Source of the DNA: Gongronella butleri
Taxonomy: Eukaryota > Mucoromycota > Mucoromycetes > Mucorales > Cunninghamellaceae
DNA: 64,000 bases
Reading direction: 5' to 3'
Assembly (NCBI GenBank): GCA_025201375.1
Contig: JAIWZP010000001.1
Coordinates: 620,001 to 684,000 of the forward strand
Position numbers and translations under genes: made by a program. The notes beneath the pieces were generated by a model. The model was not told where the DNA came from, searched no databases, and saw only the letters and a list, made by a program, of their open reading frames with translations. The number at the start of each line of letters is the position of its first letter. Position 1 is the stretch's first letter. Shown one piece after another: positions 22,702-36,006 of this stretch.

Positions 22702-24152
22702 ACTTACCCTCATCTTTTCTTTTTTTTTCGCTATCAGCCCCCCTTTCTACCCTTTCTCCCCTCCCCCCCCCCATCCTCACTATGATTAACAGGTCAATAC
22801 ATGTATGAACTTACCAAAAATCTAATAAAAATGTCTCAACGCAAAAAACAAAAGCGCCCTTGCTCGGCAAGGACATAATCAATCAGTGCGTGGGAGGTCT
22901 GGAATGAACGAGCAAGACAAGGCGCAAATTAGCCATGTGCTCTTGAGGACACGATCTGTTACTATTTTGATGAGCTGCCTTGCAACGATCCATTTAAAAT
23001 GATCTTATTTTACGTGCATTTCACGAGACAGTGCAATCTGATTTCTTATTATTAAAATAAGCTTGGCATCATTGTGTCCTTTTTGTCCATTGTCCATTTG
23101 ATTCTACTTTAAGATCATTTGAATAATTTGACCAGAATATTCTTATTTTTTTTTTCTTTCGGCGCCAAACCAAGGATCAGCTTGCCAGCTTGGTGCTGCA
23201 CGGCCTTGAATCACATCCCAACAGAAAAAAATTGCCCGGTATAATAAAACCACAAAGTGACATTATAAGAGTGCGTTGCAAATACTGGTTGACGAGCAAC
23301 GTGTGATTTTAGATTTTTTTCAAAGAGACTTTGCACAGGAGAACGCGTCCATAGAGGTGAATCGACGCGTCCATTGGCAAGAGAGGCTCCAGGTGCTTGG
23401 TTTTCATTACAAACAGCGCGTGTAACTCGGACGTTTGACGCGGTTTGTCACGCGTCGAAAAATGTCTACGATTTTAAACCCGCGTCGAAATACCAAAAAA
23501 TCACTTGTTTTTCATTGATCACCGATGTTTACGTACGCAGCAAGCCATGCTTCTCGTGTTTCTCGGTGATACAGGCACTTTCTGTCGAAATGACCATGAA
23601 CTTAATTTTTCAAAAACAACCAATTCGCCTTTTTTCGCTCGAGGTCACTAAAAACGCTCTTCACCCTGTCCATCAATATTCTCGGAAGGAGCTGTGACTG
23701 GCCTCTTGTGAAGCATGTAACACGACCAAAAATCTTTGAAACGCGCCAATGACTCGGGAAAACGCGAAAAAAATCGCAACGTGACCTGATTCATGCTCTA
23801 CCTCACCTACTTAGGACCTCCCAAGTCGCGCAACGGACCGCGTGCGGTGCTGCAACGACCAATTTTCCTATTGCACTCTGTGGGGACTATTGTGAAGCCA
23901 AAACACAAAGAAAAAAAAGAAAAAAAAACCATTGCGACGCGTTTGCGAGGATTCGCTCGTGCAAGGACTATGCTCGCTTGCCGACTGCCGTGTGGTTTCC
24001 CCATCTGTGTGCTTCAATGCAGGATTTCGTGCCCGAAAAAAGGTGCCAATCAGGTGACCGTGGCGCCAATTTCACCCTTGTCTCTTAAAAAGAGGATACA
24101 GTCTTATTGTCGCCTTTCTTTTTCCCTGGTATTATCCTTCCCAGAAAACAAT
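22702..24152. other. Intergenic region with a dispersed repeat
   Basis: A polyadenylation-type AATAAAAATG lies at 22823. From about 23340 to 23690 is a diverged repeat also present near 59770-60060 (see the repeat entries). The region from 23800 to 24150 is the probable promoter of the DJ-1 gene. No gene is supported. Confidence 0.45.
23340..23600. repeat. Dispersed ACGCGT-rich repeat, copy 1
   Basis: This aligns in direct orientation with about 59800-60030. Shared stretches include GACGCGTCCA, CTGACGCGG/TTGACGCGG, then ATTTTAAACCCGCGTC against ATTTGAAAACCGCGTC, then ATACCAAAAA, GATCACC and the GATGTTTACGTA/CATGTCCACGTA pair. Identity is perhaps two thirds by eye. No open reading frame or terminal repeat is recognised, so the element type is unknown. 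Confidence 0.55.
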
Positions 24153-25018
24153 ATGGTCAAAAGAGCCATTATATTTATAGCCGACGGCACGGAAGAAATG
24201 GAATTTACCATCACCAGTAAGTCAAAACACGTTTAAAGCGCCCTTTTTCCTTTTATGCCTTGACTCAAGACCCCCCTTTTTCTTAAAATTGTTTCTCCAT
24301 TATGCATCAGCGGATGTCCTTCGACGCGCCGGTGTGGAGGTGGTGGTCCTCGGCGTCGAATTGGAGCACGACTACGCCACTTGCAGCCGTGGAGTGAAAA
24401 TCGTGCCTGATAAAATGCTGGGCTACAACAACACAGCTTATGTAAAAAAAAAAGCAGAGCGCGCTGGACGAGTGCAATGAGCCTCAGACGCGCTTAAACT
24501 CACACGCACATGGCTTTTTTTTTTTTTTTTTTTTTTTGTACAGCTTGATTTCGATCTCGCTGTCGTTCCCGGTGGTTTAAAGGGCTCTCAGACTCTAAGC
24601 AAAGATATATTCGTCGTGGGGCTGCTTGACCATTTTTACAGAGATAACAAGTATGTCGCGTTCATTTGCGCAGGTAAAAAATCGCGATGAACCGTCGTAT
24701 TTCTTTTTTTTTTCCATTATTTTTGGGCTCATGCTCCATGTTTTTCTAGGTACCATGGCGGCCAGGGCATTGAAAACTAGCAAAGGCAAAAAGGTCACGT
24801 CGTATCCCGCGATCAAGGATCAATTGAGTGATTGTAAGGCGCCATTGCAAAACTTGACGCGTCGCAAGGCACTCATTTTCATCACCTAGTCTATGAGTAC
24901 TCGGAGGACCGTGTGGTGGTGGACGGCAACCTGATCACTAGTCGCGGCCCGGGCACCACCTTTTTGTTCGCGCTGACGCTTGTGGAACAATTGGTCGGCA
25001 CGGAGGTAGGAACAGGGG

Positions 25019-25057
<39 letters not shown>

Positions 25058-25162
25058 AGACAATGCGCAAGGAGCTCAATTGTTTGGGGTTTCTCAACGT
25101 GATGTCATTTTTAGGTGGCGAACAAGCTCAGGAGCGAGATGCTTACCGCGCAACTCCTTTGA
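24153..25162 (+). CDS. DJ-1/PfpI family protein (PARK7-like)
   Basis: Six exons, about 190 residues. It starts [17 protein letters not shown], the DJ-1 N-terminal strand with the conserved Glu of the active site. It continues with [34 protein letters not shown], the nucleophile-elbow cysteine in FICAG, then [18 protein letters not shown]. Order and length match the eukaryotic DJ-1 clade. Members act in oxidative-stress protection and glyoxalase/deglycase-type chemistry; the exact activity here is inferred. Introns carry very long homopolymers (23 T near 24515, more than 30 A at 25021-25055). The last exon encodes only [15 protein letters not shown] before TGA at 25160. Confidence 0.9.
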
Positions 25163-25573
25163 ATGCCCTTTGACCGAGAATAAAAACGTATTTTATGGAT
25201 TATGACGCGTCAATGTCTTTGATTTGTGGAGGAAAGGACGATGTTTTAGCAATTGGCACGACACTGGCCTGGAAATGGGCAAGTCGCCAAAGGAGAGTGA
25301 GGTTGCACACGCTTGGTTTTTTTTCTTTTGTTTGTCACAAATGACGACCCGCTCGCCAGTCGTGCATGAGAGAGAGAGAGAGATCTGCGCATGTTGTGCA
25401 TATCTGTGTATCAGTGGAGCGCGTGTGTTGAGGGGCGGGGTTTCCATGACTTGGGCGGCCTTGCATGGTGTCACGTTCTCCCCTATTTTTTTGTGATTTA
25501 ACAGAATTTTACATTTCTTTTGCCTCTTTTTCTTTTTTTTTTTGTTTCTCTTTGTTTCTTTCCCTCCTCGACC
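25163..25573. other. Intergenic gap upstream of the polyQ membrane protein
   Basis: Contains AATAAAAACG at 25179, a likely polyadenylation signal for the DJ-1 gene. A GAGAGAGAGAGAGA microsatellite lies at about 25370-25383, and a pyrimidine-rich stretch sits just before the next start codon. No gene is seen. Confidence 0.4.
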
Positions 25574-26859
25574 ATGAACTCTGACGCGTCCGGCACTGTC
25601 GTCGACTTTTCGGATCCACCCAATGTGCCCGAGACGGCGCTTTTTTCTTTCAATCCGCTTGTGTACTTGTATTTCATGCTGGCTTTCTTCTTTGTGCCTT
25701 ACCCCCTCTATCGATACGTTGCACACCGGCTCAATTGGGAGCTGAATACCAAGACGCCCGCACGGCATTGGAGCGACACGATGTATGGATGCAGCTACGG
25801 CGTGATCCTCTTTGTTTTTGGCAATTATTCGCACTGTTTTAGCTGGATCACCGTCGTCGCCTTTTACCCGGCGCTCTTTGGCTATGGCCTCATTGCCGAA
25901 TTGCCTTTTACAAAGACGTCGCTCCCTGAATTTAGCCATTGGCCGCTCGGCATGTACATTGTCTTTGGCATCGCCGTTTTGTAAGTTAGGGGGGCCATAA
26001 GGGAGCTTGTCTGGGATCTAATGGACGATTTCTTTTCTTGTTTTGCGTGTTTAGGATCATCCTCGCCTTTGCCGCGTTCCACATTTATTTAGCGGCGATG
26101 CAGACTGTGCCCTTTGTGGCATATTATGTGTGTGCATTGATCATCCCGCTCTTTTTGTTCTCCATGGCGATTTTGCTGATCCGCGAAGTGAACAACAACT
26201 GGACACGAACACAATTGCACACATGGCGTGCAGCGCGTGCGCAGAAAAAGAAGAAAGCAAGCGCTGCACCGCCCGTCCTCGACAAAGACGAGAAGACAGA
26301 GCAACAGGACGATGCCGACGTTGAGGCGCAAGCCGGGGAAAGCTCGCAGCAGCCCGAACAGCCCGAGCAGCAACAGCAGCAACAGCAACAAAACGATGAA
26401 GTGCAGCCGCCTGTCAACCCGTACGGCGCGCGTGCAGCGCTCCATCTGCACCATTGGCAGATCTTTTACACACTTGCCTTTTTCACAAGGTACAAACAGA
26501 CCCCACATCACACATCGCACAACCGCGTCCACGCGCCACATCACAAAAAGCGGCGCGTGCGCACACACAACGCGTCATGCGCGTCTTTTTCGTGTCACCA
26601 TGCTCATTTTCTTCGTTTTTTTTGTGCACCGCACGCTCTAGATTCACGCATCCCGTGTCCCAAGTGGCAGCAGGCATCGTCCTGGCATGCTACATGGAAG
26701 GCATTTGTGCCTGTAAGTGCTCGATTGCGAGTGGGAGGACAAGGTGGCGCCTATTTGATGCCATTTGACGCTTTTTTGTATTACCCGAGCTGACATTGCC
26801 TTTGTACGGATGATTTTTTTTTTGTAGATGGCTATGACCACCTCGTGAATGACGAATGA
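25574..26859 (+). CDS. Uncharacterised multi-pass membrane protein with polyQ loop
   Basis: Four exons: from 25574 to about 25981, about 26055 to 26490, about 26641 to 26712 and about 26828 to 26859. The protein has roughly 325-335 residues. Five or more hydrophobic segments are visible (LVYLYFMLAFFFVPYPLY, SYGVILFVFGNY, IILAFAAFHIYLAA, VCALIIPLFLFSMAILLI). A long cytosolic-type hydrophilic loop with basic KKKK, acidic stretches and eight consecutive Gln comes next. The C-terminal block LHLHHWQIFYTLAFFTRF, then GIVLACYMEGICAYGYD, looks conserved-family-like (a His-rich HxHHW motif), but I cannot name the family. The last exon encodes only about ten residues. No enzyme motif was identified. 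Confidence 0.7.
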
Positions 26860-28808
26860 ACAAAAAGAGGAAAGCTTGTATCTTTCCTTAATTTAATTGA
26901 TGTATTCCTTATTTTTACCCTCGTATTTTGTGCCTCGAAAAATAAAAATAAAAATCAAGGCAATTTTACCCACATGCTAAGAAACTTTGGTAAAAAGGAA
27001 GCGCTGGTGATGGCCACTGCGCATCATGGCAGCAATAATGTCGGAAATGATGCAAATTGGATCGAGAAATGCTGACTTTTGTGCATAAATGAGGACACCG
27101 AGTCGCCACAGCGACACGAACAATGTCCGTCACCCGACGCGACTTTTTTTTTCCATCACGAGTTGCATCGGTGCTCCCTCTTTGGACGGTCACGTGGGCC
27201 GCGGCTCGAAAGCAAGTGCAACAAGACGCGTCCAGTGTCGCGTGCCTCACGCTTTTTATTCGTGATCACCGGCATCCATGTTCGGCAACAGGGACATGCG
27301 CTAGCGATGCGCTTGATAACCACGTCATTTCATGGAATTCCCTTCGACTTGTCCTTGTGTCAAAAGCGGACTGCTTTGTACATGGCGAATTGCTCAACAA
27401 CGAGCCGATCGGCGTCCGGTCGCATCACGCCAAGAATTGAAGATGTCACCGAGGACTACCTGCTGCGCAGGTGGGCGCGCCGATCGGATGCATTTTTCAC
27501 GGGTCTCTTGCATTTTTTTTCCCAAATTTGACATTTGACCCATTTTTCGTCAAAGACGAGGTGGGCATCGGCTGGCGTGCATTTCATAACACGAGGTGAC
27601 GCGCCACGCACACCGAAAAGTCTACCTCCCAAAGAAATAACGAAAGTGGAGCGCTCCGTCATTGCAAATTTGCTTTTCATGGCATTTTTCAGTAAAAAGC
27701 ATGACCGACGCGGCCGCATCGTAAGCGAGCGCGTCCATAATCATCTCGGGCAAAACATGACCGGCAAAAATGGGGGATGGGAATGCTTTGATCGCGTCCA
27801 AGCCCGTAATTAAAAAAAAAAAAATCGCAGCCGAGCGGTGCTTCACGGCTAATTTTTTATGATCTTCTTTTATTCCTCATTGTCCGTGGCGGGCGATGCG
27901 CTGCCAGACACGTGTTCATGTGGCGCCATGGCATGCCAGCTGCTCACGCGGCAATTGGGCCTGCACAGCGGCCATTCCGGCGCGCGCACGGTTTAAAAAG
28001 GCAGAAAATTGCGCGTGCGGACCCGTTGTGGGCTCGCTGCCCCGTGGTGCGATGTCCGTGACCCCGCTGATGACCTGAACAACGGTCAATTGTGTAGGCA
28101 AAAGGCGCGGAATCATGGCACCGGAGGCGCGGATCCGCTAAAATTACCCATGACACGCACAAAAAGTAACAAAAGAGCAAAATTGGTACCGCATGGAAAG
28201 CGGGGTGGACACGCAAATGGCAAAAAAAGGCTCTTTCCTCGCAGAAAATGCGGGGACGTCGGAACGAGACAAGAGCCAAAAGGAAGTTTTTCCGTGATTT
28301 TTTCATTTTTTGCGTTTTTGCGTTTTTGTATGGCAATGCTCTCTTTTTTTTTTCCCCACAACACGTTGCCCATCATGAACCAGCAATGATGCAGATGTAT
28401 TTTGCTCAATTTTTTTGTTTGCACTCGTCATAGCCATAAGAAACAGCTTTAAAAGGTGAAAACGCGGAATTGCCAGCCATTGATCAGTTCCGAGCGTCCA
28501 AGCGGGGGAGCGGCCCACCCGTCTCGGAATCCAAGCTCCACCAAATAAAAGGTCTCGGCTTGGTCTGCCACTGGCCAGTTCCAAAACGACGGGTCGACAT
28601 TGGCCTATGACGTTTCTCCGTGGGAAGCATAAGTTTCCCACGAGAGTTGCTTTGTGCTGAAGCCGAGCTTGGGCATTTTGTGCCTGTATAAAAGAAAGCG
28701 GCATAAATTCCATCCTTTTTTTTTCTTCTTTTTTTCTTTACCCATTCTCTCGCTTTTTTCTTTTCTTTCACTTTTTGATCTTACATTAGCTCTATCTCCC
28801 TTTGCAAC
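26860..28808. other. Large intergenic region, no supported gene
   Basis: Polyadenylation-type AATAAAAATAAAAATC lies at about 26941. Several medium ORFs on both strands (for example 27622-27846 minus, 27916-28116 minus and 27079-27531 plus) have GC-rich codons but no recognisable domain, and I could not chain them into a consistent spliced model. A small unrecognised minus-strand gene ending near 27916 is possible, since AATAAAA follows it on that strand at about 27875. The last 350 bp are the promoter of the dioxygenase gene, with a CCAAT-type box and a long pyrimidine stretch (28715-28800). Confidence 0.35.
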
Positions 28809-30310
<1,502 letters not shown>

Positions 30311-30938
30311 AAATGCTTTTATATCCCCCCTCCCTCCATAGCATCCCGCCCTCCTCCCCATTCAACCATTGACACACCTTTTCCCCCATCATCACATCGT
30401 ATATATACACTTAGTCGCTTCAATGTAATAAAAAAGCGCTGATTTTCTATCCAATTGCCTCTGTTTTCCTCCAAATCGCCCTTTTTTGCCAAGAATAATA
30501 ATAGGCGCATTTTTTTCAGCATCTAGCAGTGTTGCATGACTGCTTGTTTAATATTGAAGCTCACGCAACAGCTGCGAGGCACGTGAGTGAGTTATTTTGA
30601 ACGAATTTGTACTTTTTTTATTATTTCTATGCATCATTTCATGTGTAGGTTCACGTGTAATTGACCTTGTTTTGCAGTGCGCGGTTGTCGACGTATTCCA
30701 AGTCGATGATTCTACGGCGAAAATGACAAAACAGATGAGTATGCGGCGTCTCTCAACAAGGCAATCGCAAAATATTCCTCCAAAGCGACCCTTGTGCGCC
30801 ATTATCAGGCCATCCTTGGCTGACACGCGTTCTCTGCCGCTCTTTTGCGCTCATCATCACGTCGCACTTTGCTCAGTGATCAATGGAATCACCGTGCGTT
30901 ACGCGTTTTCCTCGTTTCTCCAGCGTATTTCTTCTTTT
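30311..30938. other. Intergenic gap between convergent HPPD and MED18 genes
   Basis: Holds the two 3' UTRs. The plus-strand signal AATAAAAAAG is at about 30427, and TTTTTTATTATTT at about 30611 gives AATAATAAAAAA for the minus gene. The reading frames here have no domain. No gene is seen. Confidence 0.4.
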
Positions 30939-31793
30939 TTACCCATTGATGGATGCCTTGAATCTTAGCAATTGAGCCGTCATTTGGCTGACCAGTTCCT
31001 GTGCAACGGGAATGGATGTGACCTCGACGAGCCACACGGTCTCGGGCTGGAAGAGGTAAGCCGATTTGATGTCGACCTTGGTTTTGACCTTGTACAGCTG
31101 CGTGATGGTGATCTTGAGCATCTTTTCGTATACAATCATGTGTCCACGACGCACCACCTCAAACGAGTAGCTGAGCACAACCACGAAAAAAAAAAATGAG
31201 GAGTCAGGACATACAAAAATGTAAAAAAAAAAAAGGGCGTTTTTACGTGTATCCGAGTGATTTCATGTAGCGAAACACGTCGCCGCTGACCTGGACGCGT
31301 GCAATGGGGCGCACGATCGCGGTGCGCGCGCGCTGCGGCTCAGGATTGCCTTGCATGCACAAATACCTAGGTCAAGAAATCACGTCAAGCACTGAAAACA
31401 GCCCATTTGCCCCCCGCATTACATCAACGCGCATCATTTTACCATTGTCGGTGCTTGAGCGACATTTGCTGCTCACTCTCGATCCGAGACACCAGACGCA
31501 GCACTACGTCATCGTTCCGTGCAGGTCCAATGGGTGTTTGCACTGAAAAAAAAAAAGCAAAATCATGAAAATAGAGCGGATGAGTGTGCCAAAAAAAAAA
31601 ACCACCCCCTTGGATCACCGTGCAAAAGCGTATTTCGTGGACTCTTACCTGTTGGCGAAAAGACGATCTCGTGCTCGACCAAGTCAATCATCGTGTCGTT
31701 GCCTGCAATGCCGATAATTCGGTCGATAACAGCCTTTTTCTGCTCTTCGCTAGTAATAAGGCCCTGTAAACTGCACTCGTACATGGCTGCCAT
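30939..31793 (-). CDS. MED18: Mediator of RNA polymerase II transcription subunit 18
   Basis: Four exons, from 31793-31649 through the terminal exon of about 31182-30939, giving about 206 residues. The N-terminal block MYECSLQGLI is the family signature. Next come TPIGPARNDDVVLRLVSRIE, the block NPEPQRARTAIVRPIA, FEVVRRGHMIVYEKMLKITI and LVEVTSIPVAQELVSQM. The protein is part of the Mediator head module and contacts the polymerase through its beta-barrel with MED20. The length matches short fungal MED18 proteins. The first Met (MAAMYE) is used as the start, and the second Met three codons on is equally possible. Exon junctions are phase-consistent, including a W codon split across intron 2. 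Confidence 0.9.
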
Positions 31794-32506
31794 GATGTGA
31801 GAGAGAGCGAGAGAGAGAAAATGAAAGGGGTATAGGTGACAAGAAAGAGAAATTTGACAAGAAAAGGGAGAAAAGCGTCCTTTTTGTGTGAATGTGAGAC
31901 GGGAAATCTTTCAAATGCCGAAACAAATCACTCATCATAGTACTTTTTTCATTGCATTCGACATTGCAAGTGAAGTACGAGATTGATTATCCACGAAGCG
32001 GGGTTCCCGCGGCATTTGCCCTGATTTTTGCCCGATCATTCATATTTTTCGGGCTACTTTCCAAGGCCGCTGCTGGTCTGCCTGTTTTCCGTTGTTAATA
32101 TTGCTGCGGTCGTATCCATTGGGGTCGGTGGAGCAACCTCGCACGTGATATCGAAGACAGCTGCGGCCACAGAAGCGCAAAACACGTCGATTTGCTCACG
32201 TCAGCCAATTCGCGGGCGCGACGGCCAAGAGAGCCTGCTGAGACACTTTGTCCCAAATAAGCAACGATAGCAAAACGAGGCTGTGGGGTGGCTGGCCCGC
32301 AACATTGTCAAAAAGAGGCAATTACGTCTGTTTTAGTTTTTTTTTTTGGTGAAACACGGTCCAAAGGTGGGTGATCGCATCGTGTTAACGCCCGTTTACT
32401 GCGGTCCGCGCGGACGCGTCAGGGCGTGATTCACACGCAGCATCCATTTACTATAAAAGACGCAACAAATTTCACCGAAAAGCAACGATTTTTTTATCAT
32501 CCCATC
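31794..32506. promoter_or_regulatory. Divergent promoter region between MED18 and GST
   Basis: A 713-bp interval between two divergently read genes. A GA-rich stretch (GAGAGAGCGAGAGAGAG near 31800) lies just upstream of MED18. ACGCGT occurs near 32413, and a TATA-like TACTATAAAAG at about 32449 sits some 50 bp before the GST start codon. No gene is seen. Confidence 0.4.
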
Positions 32507-33565
32507 ATGACTTTGGACAACTCGACCATCATCCTGCACTATTTTGCTTTGGAGAACTGCAAGTGTAAGTGTGATCGCGCCACTGGCATCGCATGCGGTC
32601 GTATTGTCCCTTGAAATTCGTCATTTTTTTGTGTACTGACGCGCTTCTTTTCTCTCTTTATGATAGCCTCCTTTTGTTTTGGCGAATTTCCCTACCTGCT
32701 CTTGCTTGACTCTGGGCTTCCTTTTGAATACATCCGGCACCCGGGGTCCGAATGGAAGACACTGCGTCAAAAGCAAGTGGATCAGCATATTTACGCCGCT
32801 ACGTTGCCCGTCCTCGAGCTGGACGGCCAATTGTATTGCAAATCTATTCCCATCATGCGTCTGATCGCCGCCAAATTAGGTAAGAAAAGAAAGGAGACGC
32901 GGCCGCTCGCCCTCTTTACAAAATTATCGACGCGTTGCTCACCCGCAGGATGCATCCTCAATCCTCGTTTCTTTATTTTTTTCTCCTTTTTTTCGCAGGC
33001 AAATATGGAGCGACGCAGGATGCGGCTGCATGGCATTACCTTGATCATTTGTCGGACACGTGTATGGATTGGTACAACACGGTCCAACGGGTGTATTTCC
33101 CGGTACCCATTCTCCACGACCAAGTGGACGCCCATATTGAGGATGAGACCAAAAAGTACCTGGCTATTTTTGACAAGGTGTTTGACGTGCATGGTGGGCC
33201 CTATATCATGGGAAATGAGGTAAAAACAACAAAAAAAGAGAATAATCAAGGAAATCTGACGAAATCCTCGGGACCATCGCCCTGTATCGATTCGCGCCAT
33301 AGATTTCGTACGTGGATTTCATTGTTTATCACGTCATGGATGATGACTTTGCCTTGAAACACGTCGAGGTAAGCTCAAAATTGGCCATTTACAGCCTCTT
33401 CTCCACTTTCAAGGCTAATTGATGCCCCCTTTTTCTTTTTTTTATTTATTTGTACGATGCATGCATTCTTAGAATTACCCAAATGTTGCCAGGTTCGTGA
33501 ACGCGTTTGAAAAGCGCCCCAACATTGCAAAGCGCATTGCCGATGTCAAGCAAGAAGTGGTCTAG
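32507..33565 (+). CDS. Glutathione S-transferase
   Basis: Five exons, about 240 residues, with TAG at 33563-33565. The thioredoxin-like N-terminal domain reads IILHYFALENC, then FGEFPYLLLLDSGLPFEY. It continues with the conserved cis-Pro region ATLPVLELDGQLYCKSIPIMRLIA, where Ser in the KS pair binds the glutathione gamma-glutamyl group in this superfamily. A helical C-terminal domain follows (YVDFIVYHVMDDDF, then FVNAFEKRPNIAKRI). The likely role is glutathione conjugation or reduction in the cytosol. Class is uncertain (sigma-like by the N-terminal Tyr and overall shape). Intron 1 interrupts near residue 20, and the splice joins AAG T to CC TCC. Confidence 0.9.
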
Positions 33566-34903
33566 GCTCCTTTTTTTTATATTGTTTTGTGTAGTTGGAC
33601 ACCGCTCATCGCTCAATTTGAGTGTGAATCATCATAATAAAAATCCATGGAAGGTCCCTCATCCTCTTTTTTTTTTGTTGTCATTTTACTCGTGCTCTGC
33701 TTCCTGTCTTGCCGGAAACGCGCGTGGGCACGCGATTCGCATCGAGTCTGCTGGTGAGCAGGGTTCGGTTGTGGATGAAATGAAGCGCTTGACACGGAGA
33801 TGCAGGGAGAGGATGGGGGGGGAGGCGGCCTTGTACATCCTTGTGACGGCCAAGGAGAGACAAAAATCAAAAAAAGCAAGACGCAAGGGCCACCCGCTCA
33901 TGGGACCAAATGGTAAAGAGGCCAATTTGAACCCAATGGCAATGGCATGGTCACTCCTTCTTGCATCATGCTTTCATCAAGAGAGACAAAAATAAGAAAA
34001 TGAAGCAGTAAAATCAAAATTAAAAAGCCAAGTGCATGCATCTGAAACGCTTTAGCCCAATTCTTGGCTGCTGGAAACACGGCCCGCGCTGACGAAAGAA
34101 CCCAGCAAAAGAGGGCCAAGCACGTGAGACAAAGGACTATTCATTATAAGGCGGCAGCACCACCCTCCTCCCCTTGCCTCCTTTTTTTATTTTTTGTTTG
34201 CCTTGATGAGTGGGCTGCGGCTCCCCCCCTCCCCCCAATTGACTATCAACGACCTCCTTTCGTGTAACAAGCGCACAATAGAATGGAGTCGCGCACCCTC
34301 ATCCCGAGAAAAGCGCGAGGGGCTCGTCTAAAAACATAAAAAAAGGCACTAGGCCCATTGGACGCGTTTTTTTGTCATTCAATGGCAGAAATACAAGCCC
34401 CAAGGCCAGAAAGAAAGACTGAGCGAGCCCCACTGAATAATGTTTTAGGTCGTTCTCCTGGAAGCTTGTTGAAATGAACAAGAAATTAAAAAAGAGGGGG
34501 GGGGAGCGAGGAGAAAGGCCAAGGGGTTTGGCGGATGATCCTAACCAAGGAGGTGGGTGTTTCGAATGAGCGTGTGAGAGAGAAAGAGGGCCATGGAAGG
34601 ACGAAAAGAAATTGGCCGGGCATGAGTCGACGGCCCGTGATAAAAATAAAAAAAAAAAAGGGGGGGGAGAATCCAAGGGCGGGAGGCGGAAAAGGGCGTT
34701 CAAGGGTGAAGGGAGCCATAAAAAGAAAATTGATGAGCATGAAATCAGAAAAATAAAATCAACTTGGCTTCTCTCTCTTTTTTCTTTTTTTTTCCTCTTT
34801 TTTATTTTTTATTTCTTTTACATTATTCTTTCTTTCTTTCTTTCTTTTTTTTTTTTTTTTTTTTTTTTTTGCTCATTTTTTTTGCTGCTTTTTTCTCGCG
34901 TGA
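33566..34903. other. Intergenic region upstream of the RasGEF gene
   Basis: AATAAAAATCC at about 33637 is a likely polyadenylation signal of the GST gene. The rest is low-complexity: G runs near 34500 and 34660 and a long T-rich stretch (34790-34890) immediately before the RasGEF start. Overlapping frames on both strands carry no recognisable domain. Confidence 0.4.
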
Positions 34904-35590
34904 ATGACTGAATTGGCAACAAGCCAAGAGCGCGCGCGCGCCATGTTTCCGTCCATGCCATTGACGACTCTGCAGCAACACGGTGGCGTGCATTGTGCGC
35001 CAAACAGCCCCCATCCATCAATACAATCACCGTCGCCATTTCTAAAAGAAGCTTCATACGATTACGATTTGGCGCACGCGGCCGACGTGTCCATGTACGC
35101 GATCAAAACGCTGCCAGAGACGGCGTGGTGGCATTACGCGACGGTCGTGCCGCCATGCGAACGCATGTCGCCGCCACCTCGCCGTCCAAGCTCCAGCATC
35201 GCCACCACCAGTGACTACAATGCAGAATGCGGTTTTGTCTACGCGCCCACCGCCCCACACACACTGCCAACCCGCGCCATCACGCCATCGTCGTCAACAA
35301 CATGCCACGACATGCCCATTTCACCACATGCGCACGAACTCATGCCCGCCTACCCATTGACGCGCCGCCGCGGATCAAAGGATAGCAAGTAAGCAAAAGC
35401 ATTTAAAAAAAGAAAAAAGAAGCATGCCAATGTATTTCGTGCATCTTTAATTTTGCGACTCATTCTTTTTCTGCTTTTTCTTGCCAATTGATCCTTTCTT
35501 TCCTCTTTTTTTTCGCGAATTGGCAGCGACTCGATGACGCCCGGGTTGACCGTGGAATCCATCATTGACCGGCTCGTTGCGCATGACCAT

Positions 35591-35626
<36 letters not shown>

Positions 35627-35970
35627 GACGGATTTGGCCTCATTTTGAAGCGGCCAGGCAGGCTCACAATTCCAATTCTTGCGATTTAGGGGACAATGAC
35701 ATGACGATGATCTTTCTCATCTTTTTCCGCAAGTTCATGAAGCCACATGAGCTCATGCAAACCTTGGTCGACAGGTATGAGCGCGTATAAAAAAAGAATA
35801 CGAAAAAAATAGCCATCATCCTGACTCGTTCATGCATCCATAGGTTCCAACAAGACCCCATTGGCCAAGCACAGCCCACGCAAATGCAAGAGCGGTGAGC
35901 CACCTTTAGCGCCCCCTTGTCTCCCCTTTTTTTTTTTCTCTCCTTTATTTTTAGTTTTTGCTGATTTTTC

Positions 35971-36006
<36 letters not shown>

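Noticed and set aside
27535..28116. Several medium open frames that might form a small gene on the minus strand
   Set aside because: I could not chain them through consistent splice sites and recognised no domain. A real small gene here is possible but unsupported.
33613..33925. Overlapping minus-strand frames of 60-88 codons
   Set aside because: Three frames overlap the same DNA with no domain. They lie in the GST 3' flank and look like chance openings in moderately GC-rich sequence.
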